A stretch of 64,000 nucleotides of DNA, taken from positions 6,918,486 through 6,982,485 of the forward strand of contig NW_017802379.1 of NCBI RefSeq assembly GCF_001625305.1, given 5' to 3'. The DNA comes from Branchiostoma belcheri (lineage: Eukaryota > Chordata > Leptocardii > Amphioxiformes > Branchiostomatidae). The notes below the pieces were generated by a model. It did no database searches, was not told where the DNA came from, and worked only from the letters and a program-made list of their open reading frames with translations. Both the position numbers and the translations under genes were made by a program. Shown in pieces: positions 45,726 to 58,500 of the stretch. Every line of letters begins with the position of its first letter. The first letter of the stretch is position 1.

Positions 45726-48689
45726 GTTGTGTTTCGAGGCTGTTTATATCGAAGAACACTCACGCGGAAGAAGTGACCAAGTAGAATTCGAATAGAACTG
45801 CACCTGTAGAAAAGATGAAGAAAACTTAGTGTCAAATTAACAGCTACCCGTCCCCTCACTAGACTACAAAACCCGTAAACATTGAAGGTACAGGTGGTGC
45901 TTTTGTGACCCTTGTGGGCAAGATGAGAACTGCAAGCATTCTGCATGTGTTGCTTTACAATTTACATACTGATACAGTGTTACTACATACAATTCAGTAA
46001 TCCCCTCCCTGTAATTTCTCTGGCCTTACTTTTCACACACAAACGACGGCAGCCCTCCCTGGATAACCTCTGACCTTCCATAGATGACATCATATTCAGA
46101 CGAGAACTGTAGTCGATCCGGTCAAACCAGTCTCCTGACAGATCACAGATACTGAGTATCCACAAACTAGCCAGGCGCTAGGCACACTGTCACAGCCTAT
46201 ATATGTATGACGCTATGGATTCTACACATTTGGCGAGTGGACGCAGCACATTGTGCAAACAACGACATAAGCACAAGACAAGATTCTGTCACTCTTTTCT
46301 CAAGAAATCTGGATGTTTTATAGACTCCTATTTGATGTTGTAAAGACTCAGTAAACTCCTGTTTGCCTTAGATACAGTAGCCTGTGGCGTATAACCAGGG
46401 CAACATTATGCGAACGTACATACATGTATGTGAAGTATAGGTAGTCGCAAGGTCTGACTAAAGACTGACTTCCCTAAAGAGAATATTATGAATAACATAC
46501 ATTCTGACCATTCTGACTTAACTCCCTGACTACAATGACAAATACCGGTGCATGTGTATGAGTAAAAATGAGCAAGCGTTTAGAAACGCAAACCCGTACA
46601 GACAGACGCTATTTTTGTCACCACAGCCACTTTCAACGCAGTTTAGAAGAAGAACTTCTGACAAGAGTATGGCGGTCGAGCAGCTGAAATATATACTGTC
46701 TATTAATAATTTTAAGTATGATGTGCCATACAAATGACCCCGGGCCCCTACTCGTACTCAGCCAACTCACCTGTCAGTAAGATGATTTGAAGTGTTGACA
46801 ATGGAAAAGGAATGTCCAAACGTCTGTTAAATAGGTAATGAGGACGGGGACACGTTGTTATCACGTGATTGCATACGTCACTGGAACTTCAACTGTGTTT
46901 ACAAACGGCGATGACGTAAGAAGGGGGCGGAGTCATACGTAGAAATTACATGTGAGTGGCAAGCAGATAACTTAAGATCATCTCTAGCTTCTAGTTACCT
47001 TCGCCAAGAAGGGCATGTTTTCGTGGCTGCGTCTGTGTGTGTCTGTGCGTGTGTGAGTGTGTGTGTGTGTGTGAACAACATAGCTCGAGAAGGCTTAGAT
47101 GGATTATCTTGATATTTGCTAGGTGGGTAGGTCTTGATGAGAGCTCGAAATGATTATATTTGGGCCCCCTGGCGGCTTGTTTTAGTACTGCAGCGGAGCT
47201 TCCGGTTTTGATATCTCGTGATCTGGACATGTTTGGGTCATGATGTTTGGATGGTAGGTAGCTATTGTGCTTAGAAAGAAGTGAAGTAAGTTTGGGCCCC
47301 ATAGCAGCTTGTTTGGGAACTGCAGAGCGTTTGTATGAAAATGTTTTAAGTAGGATAACTCAGAAACCGACCCTCTGTAAATCTGCTGCGTTCCATGATA
47401 GGACACAATTCAAACTTTTGACATATGTAATTAAGAGGAAGAGGAACCCAATTCTGCTGTTAAACTATTTAAAAGGTAAACGTTCAAGGGGCATCATTAA
47501 CGTTCGAGAAATAAGTCTTTTATTTCTAGTCACATTTACTCAGGAGACTAAAACTACCTAGAAGTGCCCATTTACAGATATGAACGGGCGGCAGTTATTT
47601 GTCACAACATATTGGTTGTCATTTTAAAATACAAACAACATTGTATTCTGTCTAATTGACAGATGTACATAATTGAAGTAGGCGTATGATAACATACATC
47701 AAATATATATTCAAGAGCCAACATGCAAATATATGGGCATCTATACCGAATAACAGAAACCATATGCGCGTAATATATGTAATCGATAATAAAATGATAA
47801 CAATAACATTATATACAATACAAAATGTATATGTATCAAGACAAAATGATACATATGTATCGATAACGATAACGATGACAACTCCATTCAATAGCTCTTA
47901 TTGTGTTGTGATTAGTTTCGAGGTAAAATGTTTTGCATTTGTTACTGTTGTTTGATTATTGATTGACATTTTAATAGTTTGTTGTATACACATACTTATG
48001 ATTATAACAAGTCTCTAGCTGAACGTACATTTACCATTCATAAGTCGTCCAACAGTTCTTTTCCTAAATCTATTTACATTATATAATCATCCATACAATA
48101 TCACTACCGTTGTATAATATAGTTTTCATTATATATAATGATGCATTAAGATTCAAACTAGCTCTACGTAGCTGCGTATCAATTTTTTATGGCATAGCCA
48201 TTGTAGAATTATTTCAACTATGGTCGTGCCACAAATCTATCATTCTATAATTATATAGATAAAACATCACTGTTAGATGCAGCTTACATTGCTGAAATGG
48301 CTTTAAGTTGCCTGTCGATATATATAAGTTTTTATCATAAAAGTTATGGCGTTCTTCGTCGCTCACGATCTATGTCGTGAGTTTTCGTAGGACATAGTTA
48401 TATTTACTGGTTGGAAGGAGAGGGGGAAATAAATAAGTTCCACGCGAAGTTGATCGGAATGCAGCCTCTGTCAGGCTTTGGGAAGCTGATGGAAAGAGTA
48501 CAGTTTGCCTAACAGTACTCTTAGCGGACCAACTTTCCCGGCGTGCTATCTGTCTATTTGGCCTATTTCTATTCTTTGTAGCTGCTTCCCGAAGCCTGGT
48601 AGAGGCTACTGGGAATGGATGATACCCCAGCTTTGTGAGGATGGGTATGTGTGAGTTGACAATCATAGCGCTATTTCCCTGTCCGCCAT
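45726..48689. other. Intergenic, repeat-bearing
   Basis: No coding gene was recognised. 46995-47340 is a dispersed repeat. The AT-rich part at 47640-48340 has no gene signal and includes the rolling stone-like 3' UTR side. The frame at 48370-48870 is a shadow of the gene plus its 3' UTR. Confidence 0.55.
46995..47340 (+). repeat. Hairpin-headed dispersed repeat, family F
   Basis: It begins ACCTTCGCCAAGAAGG (a hairpin), then a (GTCTGT)/(GT)n tract, then a body with two related units, each holding GGGCCCC-CTGGCGGCTTG-like and CTGCAG words and GATATCTCGTGA. A fragment in inverse orientation lies at 6436-6515. The hairpin, microsatellite and body order is like family E. Confidence 0.65.
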
Positions 48690-51600
48690 TCAGGCTTCCA
48701 AAGTGATACAGGGTTTTGTGGAGTCGGTGGAAATACTCCGCACCGCAGCGACCTTCCTGGCCTTGACGCCCGTCACGCACGTTACCATGGCAACCCGAAG
48801 CCTGTACAGTCCGTACACGAAGAGGTAGATAGCCGAGGTGCCGACGAGCGCGCTGCCGGCGATGAAGCACGCCGCCCGGCCGGGGTGCGAGGAGTAGTCC
48901 ACGAACCAGTAGACGTACGGTTCCCCCTCGGCGTTGGTCCCGCCTGCCGCCCAGTACACGATGGTGAACCCCGCGTAGATCCAGCCGAACATGAAGACGT
49001 GTACGATATGAAGCAACCTCACGGGAATACCACAGATAAACAGGTCTAACGTAGCGAGGACGGTGTTCATGATATGTTCGAAAACGCTGATGACTTTAAA
49101 AGTGCCGGAGGAAAGGAAACCGCAGTAGGCCGTTGTCAGATAGAAAGCGAGCGGGATAGCGATGTTGAAAAGAACCCATTCTACTTTATGGTACCATTTC
49201 AGCGGGTCCTTTATTTTGTTCACGTCGTAGCTTTTGACCTCGGGCACTTCGACGTAGCCGTGGCTGAGCTCGGGTGGCGCTCGGACGTCGTCGTCGTCGC
49301 TCGAGGACGATCGGTCCGACTCGGAATCGTTCGTGCTTCGCTCGTTTCTGTAGCCAATCACGCAGACGATAGCGGCCCACACGGCGTGGCAGGTAAGAAG
49401 AGTGAAGCCCCAGTTGGTGTAGTAGATGTGCCACTTGTTGTAAGGTCCGTCTAGGAAGTCCCACACCAAGATGGCCACCAACACCACAGCTAACGTCACA
49501 CGGTAGGCCAGGAAAATCCTCTGGTTCACCAACCACTGAAACAAAGGAGAAATATACGGCATTGGTTCAAAGTTCCCATTATACTACTAGTATGATTTTA
49601 TCTTACGCGAAAATCTTCATCCACTACTAAAAAAGCAACAACAAACGAACAGGTCGAATTATTTCATATTTAGCATTTAGGCCACAGCAAGTAAATTTTA
49701 TGGATGACATCCTCCTCAGACTTCAAATCTAATGCGACAGGACAGACTATAACTATGCACAGATTCACCAACCACTAGACACAAAGTAAAGGACATGGGT
49801 GTTACCGTTCTAACATTGTCTTAATTTTTACCAGACCGGGTCATTATTTCAAGAAGACCAAGTATTGATATTGGACCTGATTTCAGATGACAAAGTTAGG
49901 ACTTTATTAGGACATCATCAACTTCATCATTATCATTATCACGAAAAGAAAACTACTCTCCTTATAACATCACAAAACCCACACATCATAGAAAAGTGGG
50001 ATCATTCGTCTTCCCCTGTGTCGAAAAAAAAGAAGTCGAAACCTATAAGTTAGATTTTATTAGTGTTAAGTAGTTAGAGTAGTCACATACTATTGTCCAT
50101 TCTTTATTTCCATGTACACGCAATTAGCCTACGGACAAGAACTTGCAATAAACCTTATTATTAGCTATGTAAGCCTGGAATTTTAAGTTTAAACAGTCTT
50201 TCAACACTTTCAACAGTGCTGGTGCTATGCGGAATTGGCAGAATTGTATTCAACTGACGATACAATGTGTCCACCGCTCTGTGAAGGCCTGGGGAGTCCT
50301 CCAGAGATTGCCCACTTTCAGGAACTTGAAAACCTTCTTTGATCAGAAGCGGAGAAGCAGACACATCAATATTACGACTCATTAGCGTGGCTGAGTTCAA
50401 CGTCTCTCCCGTCCTAGCAACGTGTAATCGGGGGTAACGAGCATATCGGGATGCAAGCCTCTGCGCACTGCCTGTCATTGTTAGCGACAAACATGCCTTT
50501 GAACAAGGGTAACTACCGGCTGACACTTGATTTATGTCCGGGCCTAGGTAACAGCGGGAATTCTTCATAAAAGGAAGTCAAGGTTAGGTTGGAACAATGG
50601 GGGTGGGCGTGTCCTTCCGGCGAAGGTCGCCAGGGGTCCGCACTTCGAACTCCTGACATTTACCGTCAGTCAGGAAGACGACATCGCAGTCTGTTGCAAA
50701 TCAACAAAAACTCGCGGGTTCGCGAAGCTTTTTTTCTAAAGAATTATCCGAATTATCTCAACGTACAGTGTATCTCATTGGTACATATCACAGCATCGTT
50801 GTTGGAAAATTATAGTAAAAGACACTTGGAATGTGAACTATCGCATTTGAGGGTTTTTTTTCGTAACACACTGCAAGTTGAAGAAAAAGCGTTTGTCTCT
50901 TGAAAGAAAGAAAAACTAGGCTTTCTAAAGAAGATAGAGATTTTGAGACAAGCTGGCTCTTTTCCCCTTCAGACTGTCTGTTTAGGGCCCAGTCAAACAA
51001 CTACACCACATTTTCAGTGTGTGATTCAAACTTTGGTTTCTTGGTGAAAATACGTATACGTCCAATGCAGTATAAGTGCAGTAGCAGTAGGCCACACGCA
51101 CTGCCAGTAAGGGTCACTTTCATGACGTCATACAAGGGCAAACTATCTCGTAAACATGGCTTAGCTTAGCTTTCTTTGACAGCTCGTTTTTACAAAGTGG
51201 GTGAAGCATTGTACCTGTCGCGAAAAGCGAAAACGTAACAAGATGGAAAATCTTTTCAATTAGTAAACTAGATATAACGAATACCACACCATTCTACCAA
51301 ACAAACGAAATTTCCTTTTGGCTACTAAACTCTTTGTACAATGAAACAAAATATTCAGCATTGAATTTGTTTATAGGGATGCCTTGAATTTGGTGCAAGA
51401 GATCTAGAATATTTCGTCTTTTGCCATTTATTTGTTCTCCCCGGTCTGTAGGTTGATGACTCTTGTCAATTTTTTACGGTTTCGAATTCAGGCGATGCGG
51501 TACGTAAATGCATAACTAAGCATAAGGCTAAGAATAAGAATGCTGCACGAAGTATAAAATAATACAAAGACTAACTATTTTGTCACGCATACATGGAGTC

Positions 51601-52053
51601 GATCTTCGTTGCAAACTTGGAACATCCCCTCTCTAATCGAACTACTGCTGTATCAGACCATTGACGCAGTTTTTGGACAGCTCCTAACTTGACCCTGTCT
51701 CCTATCAGATTAAGCAAGGATTGTCCGAAGACGCCACTGTTGGAAGACATCCGTCTGAGTTCGGGATTGGGTTGGGATCGGGATGGATTCGGACTAAGAT
51801 TGGGATCAAGATTGATTCGCGGGTTAGGATTGGGATCAGGATGGGTTCTGGCAAGGATTGGAATAGGGTAAGGTTTGGAATAGGGTCAGATCGTATTTAA
51901 GAACATTACAACAACAGCAATGTCCCAAATGTCCTACAAGTGTGCCAAGAAAGAGTTAAACTTGAGACCTACCGGGGACCTGTAGAACGCCCGAGGGTCC
52001 TCGTGGTTGAGGAGTAAGGATGACCAGCGAAACTCTCGAGAACAACCCGCCAT
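48690..52053 (-). CDS. Rolling stone-like multipass membrane protein
   Basis: Two exons on the minus strand, 51973-52053 and 48690-49535, join in frame to 308 aa. Exon 1 reads MAGCSREFRWSSLLLNHEDP then RAFYRSP, the short N-terminal block typical of rolling stone (Rost) proteins. Exon 2 carries six or so hydrophobic segments (for example LAYRVTLAVVLVAILVWDF, YYTNWGFTLLTCHAVWAAI) and an acidic Ser-rich cytoplasmic loop (ERSTNDSESDRSSSSDDDD). Drosophila Rost is needed for myoblast fusion; the function of chordate members is largely unknown. An in-frame Met upstream of exon 2 (49562) would give an alternative start, but it lies in the intron, before the acceptor CTTTGTTTCAG, so the two-exon model is preferred. 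The start codon sits within AAGATGGCGGG, a YY1-like word. The 2.4-kb intron contains a MITE end and a LINE end. Confidence 0.87.
49680..49745. mobile_element. Harbinger-like MITE, one end
   Basis: TTAGGCCACAGCAAGTAAA and following bases match the left arm of 21041-21442 through ATCTAATGCGA. No right arm was found nearby. Confidence 0.6.
49860..50160 (+). mobile_element. LINE 3'-end fragment (probable)
   Basis: A short Lys/His-rich frame ends at 50053 and is followed by the 3' word set GCAATTAGCCTACGG, CAAGAACTTGCAATAAA, which also occurs at 5345-5410. Class is inferred from the 3'-end style only. Confidence 0.45.
51760..51890 (+). repeat. GGATTGGGATC-type minisatellite
   Basis: Degenerate tandem units of about 11-18 bp: GGATTGGG, GGATCGGGATGG, AAGATTGGGATC, AGGATTGGGATCAGG. 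Confidence 0.7.
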
Positions 52054-52774
52054 CTTCTTCAGCAACTCGTTCTTCGCGTCGTAGAAAACAACACTTCTCT
52101 AGCGCTCCACATCTCAACACTACCTCCTCCTCACGTCTCCAAACGTTTTTTCAAACGTTAATTAGTGTTGATGTTCATCACACCAACCTTCAGTCAACCG
52201 TGTAATTGAGTTAGGAAACGAAGTCGTGAGGTGCTACGCAGGCGGCGCGACCATTTTGCCGCCTGGGTGAGGAGCGAACTGAAGTGAACCGCCCGAGAAC
52301 ATCTGGTACGGCAGACGGCTTCCCTCAGGGGACCCCGACAATACGTACATCGTTTCACGTCATAGCAGACACGTGCGTCATACGTAGAAAGTGTAAAGAA
52401 CTGAAATTACAAATTAAAGTAGTACTAGTAACTGTCCAAGTGTAAAAACTCAACGTTTGATAGACATTCTCTATAAACAACCTTCAGAATATGTACGAAT
52501 ATTTCATATTCAGATATCAACTTTTCTCAACGGAAACGCATCACATGCTTCTTATAGAAATTTAACGGCTAAATGTAAAGATTTTCACTCTCATCATTCT
52601 TAAAAAAAGATTACAAGAGACAGGGAAGAGCCATATGAAATCTTTTCTGTCCAAAAACATTAGTTTAGTGCTGTTGTGATTCTTTCTTTATAGTGAAACT
52701 CGAATGTGTCTCAAGATTCTAGAAGACCATACGATGTCAGAGCGTAGATGCTAGTACTAACAAGTATTGTGTTA

Positions 52775-52925
52775 TTGACCCAGTGTTGACGTCAAACTTC
52801 ACAGAAGCCACGTGACAAGCCTCACTGAGTCATTCTACTGAGGAAGACAAGATTGGCTGGTCGAAAGCTCTAGGTGAGAGAACTTCTTTGTGTTGGAGCA
52901 AAAGTTTTAACTTGAAACAAGTTAT
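52775..52925 (+). repeat. Family G repeat, copy 3
   Basis: It reads GACCCAGTGTTGACGTCAAA, then CTACTGAGGAAGACAAGAT and GGTCGAAAGCTCTAGG, then CTTTGTGTTGGAGCAAAAG. This is the best preserved copy of the family. Confidence 0.65.
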
Positions 52926-53200
52926 TGCGTTATTGAGGCCGATTCTACGACAGCGTCTTTAAGAATGAATCTGGTGAATGTCAATGGACTTGGCAGAGAG
53001 GGAGACAGAGGGAGAGGTGCGGGATCTTTTATCACGTTCCCTCGGACCATCCCTAAAGGTCAGCATTCCCGGACAAACAGAACGCGGTGTGTTCTGTGTC
53101 CAGGCGGGGAGAAGACAAACGTTATTCCCATGCATGCTTCTCAAATGTCCCTGTCTTCGGCTTGCGTGGGAAAAGCACACTGTTTTCTCGTGTTTATCGT

Positions 53201-53239
53201 TACCTCCATGAAAAAAGGAGGTATTGTTTTTCATCTGTC

Positions 53240-53303
<64 letters not shown>

Positions 53304-53323
53304 TCTCTCTCTCCTCCCCCCCC

Positions 53324-53357
<34 letters not shown>

Positions 53358-53586
53358 TTCTGTGTTTGTACATGGCCCTCGGGTCCGGTTGCAATGGATA
53401 TGGTTGGGTTCAGTCTGTCCCAGAGAGAGAAAGTCATTAAACACGTTAACATCTGGTAGCACTGGCTGTTTTACAGGTGTTTTTCGTTACATGGCCTCCT
53501 TGACAACTTGTGTTGTTTCCCTTGCATGACAAAGAAGGGGATTGCAACATGAAATTGCATGGGGGTATGAGATCTGCGAATTCTTG
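53201..53586 (+). repeat. Family E repeat, copy 4 (full length, with microsatellite)
   Basis: Head TACCTCCATG-AAAAAAGGAGGTA (hairpin), TATTGTTTTTC, (GT)n from about 53243 to 53304, (CT)n to 53342, then (GT)n again; core GGATATGGTTGGGTTCAGTC; tail GAGATCTGCGAATTCTTG. Confidence 0.8.
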
Positions 53587-54349
53587 AGCCGCGGCAAGGT
53601 TTGTCTTTGAACATGTAGGATGCACGTGCACTTCCAGTGACCGCGTCAAGCATAAATTGTCATGCAGACCGTTTCCTCTACTTTAGTGTACTGTCACCCG
53701 GGCTAGCTACCCTCTTCTAAACTACGCCCCCATCTGTACATGACGTCACATACTGTAATTCTTGTTTTTTTCACGGTACTTTAATGTTCACGGTTGTCAC
53801 TTATTTTACCGTGATCTTTATCATTATCGTTATCAAATTATTTGTCTTTGGCCCTCCTCCCCCTTTCCGTGAAGATAAGTTCTGTGAACACGTCCATTTT
53901 CCTCAGATCGTGATGAAATTTTGCTACCGCGAAGACAAAGCGAGTTACAGTAGTACCCGCTGGAAACGGTAGCCACAAACCATCACGACCTTGTGTTGTT
54001 AACTCCGCTCAGATCGTGTTGTCGTTATTTGTCGAGCAACTGTCGTCGTGATCGTGCTGAAAAGCTGGGTCGTGTCGGATAAAGTGTTTGCTCTTCTCGC
54101 GGACTGTATTATGTCGTTAGAACAACTTCACGACATTCTTACAACGTCTGTTAGCAACGAGTCGTGTGCTCTTTGTCCCTCCAGGCGTATGTGTTGATTT
54201 GGGGAACATAGTATGAGCGTCATGAAAGTTATGTTGGTAGTAATCATAGTACAATGTTGAACTTTATTCCAACACAAGGATTACACAGAGATCAAATTTT
54301 GAATGACCACTATTGCCTTCATCAGGATAATGAATGACCAATCACTTCA

Positions 54350-54783
54350 AAACTTAGTCTCCGTCCTTGCATAGAGTATTGCTCGCATCTCTGGGCTGGT
54401 GCCCCAAAAGATTGCCTACATATTTTAGACCGCATTCAAAGGAGAATCTGTGTTGCCATCGGCCATTCTCTGACCGCAAAGCTGGATTTCCTCTCACACA
54501 GACGCAATGTCGCATCCCTATCCCTCTTTTACAGATATTTTCACGGTCGATGTTCAGGAGAACTTGCACTTCTTGTTCCGCCGCTCAGAACCTTTCAGCG
54601 TGCCACTAGGTTCTCTTCCAGCTCTCATCAATACACCGTTAACATACCTGTCTCCAATTCATTTTACAACAACAGCTTCTTTCCCCGGACTGCAAAATTA
54701 TGGAACTCTCTTCCAAACAGCTGCTTTCCGTCCGATTACAATCCACAAAGCTTCAAAACAAAGGTCCACCGCCATTTCCTGAC
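54350..54783 (+). mobile_element. LINE fragment (reverse transcriptase C terminus)
   Basis: A plus-strand frame gives EYCSHLWAGAPKDCLHILDR, IQRRICVAIG, then a C-terminal FFPRTAKLWNSLPNSCFP and FKTKVHRHFLT with stop. This is the usual tail of Jockey/CR1-type LINE reverse transcriptases. The 5' part is missing. Confidence 0.8.
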
Positions 54784-54989
54784 ATAACTACATTATACTC
54801 ACTTAAGTACCTCTAGCTCTATGCCTAGAAGTGGCCAAAAATAATTGGCCTTGCATTGAGCGACACCGTTAAAAAAACTCTGTATTAAAACTTTATTTTT
54901 CAATTACTAGTATTATATTTAGTCTGTGCTACACTTAGACGCATGTGTACAGACTATACGTTCTATTCATCACTTATCTTACTTATTAT

Positions 54990-55236
54990 ATGTTTACCGA
55001 AGGAAAACATATTGTTTTTACCCTGTTTCTTCCTCTTCTTCTCCGAACCAATAAGGTCAATGTCCTTAACCAGACATCTGTCACCATGTTAACGGTGTTG
55101 GGTTACATCATGTTGCAATTTTACAGCAGGAGGGATTTAGACTCCTGTCTGAACATATATATGGATGTGAGAAACAGAGCATACCATATGCAAAGGTAAA
55201 CATTATGCATTTGCTTTGGAAATGTTACCTTTCTAG
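54990..55236 (+). repeat. Hairpin-ended repeat, family D, full copy
   Basis: 247 bp, head ATGTTTACCGAAGGAAAACA (foldable), core AACCAATAAGGTCAATG and GACATCTGTCACCATG, inner hairpin CAGGAGGGATTTAGACTCCTG-like, tail AAGGTAAACATTATGCATTT ... AATGTTACCTTTCTAG, then T. Confidence 0.78.
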
Positions 55237-55534
55237 TTATATACGTTTTATTTCATGCCTACTCGTTATATGTATTCGTGGCAGAACTATAACGTGCCAA
55301 CGATGGCTCAGTTAGAACTCACAGAGTAAAATATTATTCTATAACAACTGTTGGTGCAAATATTAACTAATGTTAGACATGACATAAAATAAAGATCATG
55401 TTGCAGTACTATATCTCTGGATCCACAGACGTTTGGTAACAAATATAATGTTTCTAACATTAAGTCATATTGTATGCCTAAGTCATATTGTATGTCTTTC
55501 ATATTAAGTTAACAAAAAGGACTAAATTTGTGTT

Positions 55535-58500
55535 TCAAGCGCTACACGTCCCAATGTGTAGTTTTAACAATCCTCTTTTGTGTAATATTCGCAAAAGGTC
55601 GAATTCCTCTTGAAAGTCGTACTCTGAGTTTTCGCGCATCTGGTCGGAATCGCTTCCGTAGTAGTAGCGGTAATGTACCTGTCGGCCTTCGTAGTCCACC
55701 GGGAAGGGCCAGACGCCATAGAGGTGGGTTTCCTCGCACAGTGCCATGGAAATGGCTGTCATGATCAGACCTGAGAATCAAAGATATAAAATATCATATT
55801 AGCTGAACAAATTTCATAAAGAGAGCAGTTTGCTCTCAAACGAGAAATAGAATATCACTCTTATCAGGCTGAAATATTATCTTCAGTCTGCATGTTTTTT
55901 TTGAGAGTCAGAAAATGATAAGTAATCTCACATATGTCATCTTTATGTTTACTTTGTATTATGTTTTATGAGTAGCGGATTCACATAAGCACAACGAGTG
56001 CTTCCTGTCTAATGCTCAAAAATCCATGTGAATAAAATAAAATAAAATAAATGAAATAAATCTCTCATATTTAATGTCGAACATCAGTCGAAAAAGTCAT
56101 ACATTCAGCATTTGTAGTTTCTGTTTTGACAACCAATCGACCATGGTTGGCTGAAGTTTTGGAGCAACATTTTGCGAGAAGTATGAATTGGGAGGTGTTA
56201 ATAGAAATGCAGTTTTTTGTAGGCTGGGAAGGTGAATAAAGCTAGGGAACATTTTGGTGACCATTTCAAATAGCTTATCTCTTTCGGCGCTATAATGAGG
56301 GCAATGGCAAATAAAGTGCATTTCATCCTCCACTGCGTTTCCTGTACAATATTTACATACTCTGTCGTTAACAGACAATTGTTTGCATCTACCCTTTTCT
56401 ATTTCATAATGACTCACCATGTGACGCGCGTGGACTCCTGAGATTCAGCTCCTTCCAGAAGCCCTGCACACCTTGTATGAACCTGGGGTGTGACGTTACC
56501 ATGGTACTGGCCACGCCCAGCCTTTGGAAAACCGTACTGATGAACATGGAGCGTAGCGCCCTCAGAGCCTAGCGGTTCAAAACATATTGCAACACATTAT
56601 TCATTGGCACAATGCTCTCTTTAAAACTCATCGGAAAAAGGTGAATACTGCGTTTCATGTTTTACATGTCTACTGCTTTGTGAAACCTAACTGCTCGACT
56701 AGTGAAGACATGTAGTTCTATGAGCCTTGAATTTAAACTTGAACGACATACCATGTATAGAGGATGGTGCATTTAAATTCGGGGAGGGGGAGTCCTTATG
56801 CATATGATAAACTAACGATTTTGGGGGGGATTGTGTACCTTTTTTGAGCTTAAAGGCATCCGATGCGATTTCAGGGCAGCAAAACTGGAAATATTCTGAA
56901 TAAGGCAATTTTTGTGATATTGACACATACTGCTTCATATTCGCACATTTGCTTCAGCTTTTCATACTTTTGGCACTAGAACTGCAGAAAGAAGCCCCAA
57001 GATGAGTCCATCATTTTCTGGGTGGTACCCTAAAAATCAGCCCAGCGCCCTTCCATTAACCATTTTTCGTCAGAATTTTGGGTATTTTTCCTCCATGAGG
57101 GTCAATATACTAGTACATTGGACACTGTGGTTTCAACTCAGTATGTAGATATCCCGATAAATGACTAGAATATTGGCTTTGAAGAATCGAGTTTTTCACA
57201 TTCCTAAAAACTGCATTGGATGCCTTTGACATGGGTGGTATTTTGAAGATTGATGGCTTACAGTGTGTACTGTGTGGGACGAGAGAACTTCTAGCGGAAA
57301 TAACTCACCAAAGTCTCGGATTCGATCGGGAAGAGGTGGGTCCAGATGAGGCTCCCCTGTTCCTTGTACTGTTTCAGGTACCGTCGATACACTACAAGAT
57401 ATGTCTCTGCAGGCTGCATGTCTCCTTTAAAACTGTGTTTAACAGACCAAGAATAATGTCGGTATTTGACTACTCTCCAAGCAGAGGTTTGGCCAGTTTT
57501 GGCTTATTTTTGGCGCGTTTTTTCTATAATAGGCTTTTTTATCGGGGTTTCTTTTTTTGCATTGAAATTTGTTGGGTTGGGTGAAAAAAAAATTCAGGTG
57601 CAAATAAGAAACCCCGATAAAAAAAAGCCTAAAACACGCCAAAAATAACCCAAAACCCAAGCCTCTGCTTGGAGAGTAGTGTTTGACCAAAATGACTTTG
57701 ACAGACATCATCATCATCATCATCATGCCTCCGGATTTAAATAAAAGACGAAAAGACGGAAGAAAAAATAACCTGCTGCCATTTGTGCCACTAGAGGGGG
57801 ATTTTTTTTAGTAAATTATGGGAGAAATCTAATCGTCCGACTCACTAATCGAAGACGACATGTGACATATTCAGTGCCACAAAGTTGGTCTTGTTGCCGA
57901 CGTCTCTGTAGTAAGTCACGTGACGTTGATCGAAGTCGCCATCTTTGTTTCTGAAAGCTTGATACGTTACAGGTGGGATGTCGTCCCTGCATTCAGCAAA
58001 CAAACAAACACAGAAATAAACAAACATGACAAAAGCACAAACTTGAGAAAACAGACTTTCGTAAACAGATTACTAGTATTCATTTTACTATTAAACGAAC
58101 CCCAATTCAAGGAAGGGTATTGCGTCCTTGATTCAAGCTACAACAACAAAAAACGCTGCAGCTACAATTAGAAAACCTTTCCTCTTTTTACTCAACTCAG
58201 TCTTTTACAATCTTGACAATCCTAACAATCTTATGTGTAAAACGATTTCTTCTCACCTGAAGACATAGTCTGACGAATCTATTTCCTTTCCACATCGGCT
58301 TCCTCGCAAAATTCCACCATTTAGAACCACACTACATTTCTGCATAGGGGAATTCGGCAACTGGATATCCTAGAGGAATAATGTGTTAGGTTTTTTTTTG
58401 TTGTACGACAAGATTTAGGCCACGCCTACTTTTCTAAAAGAATCGAATTTGAGTAAAATTTAGATCAGATTTGACCCCAGCCACGCCTCTACCTACTCAT

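Larger units (their letters stand above)
52054..55534. other. Intergenic, rich in repeats
   Basis: The 52054-52400 part is CpG-bearing and should be the promoter of the rolling stone-like gene. The rest holds family G (52775-52925), family E (53201-53586), a LINE tail (54350-54783) and family D (54990-55236). 53600-54240 has no recognised gene. Confidence 0.6.

Noticed and set aside
48370-48870. Minus-strand 166-aa frame at the end of the rolling stone-like gene
   Set aside because: It overlaps the gene's last codons out of frame and runs into the 3' UTR.
49536-49562. Upstream Met as start of the rolling stone-like protein
   Set aside because: A good splice acceptor lies between this Met and the conserved region, and exon 1 at 51973-52053 supplies the family-typical N terminus.
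50161-50568. Minus-strand 135-aa frame in the rolling stone-like intron
   Set aside because: No domain or family recognised, no splice context, and it adjoins a LINE end; chance or element-derived frame is likelier than a gene.
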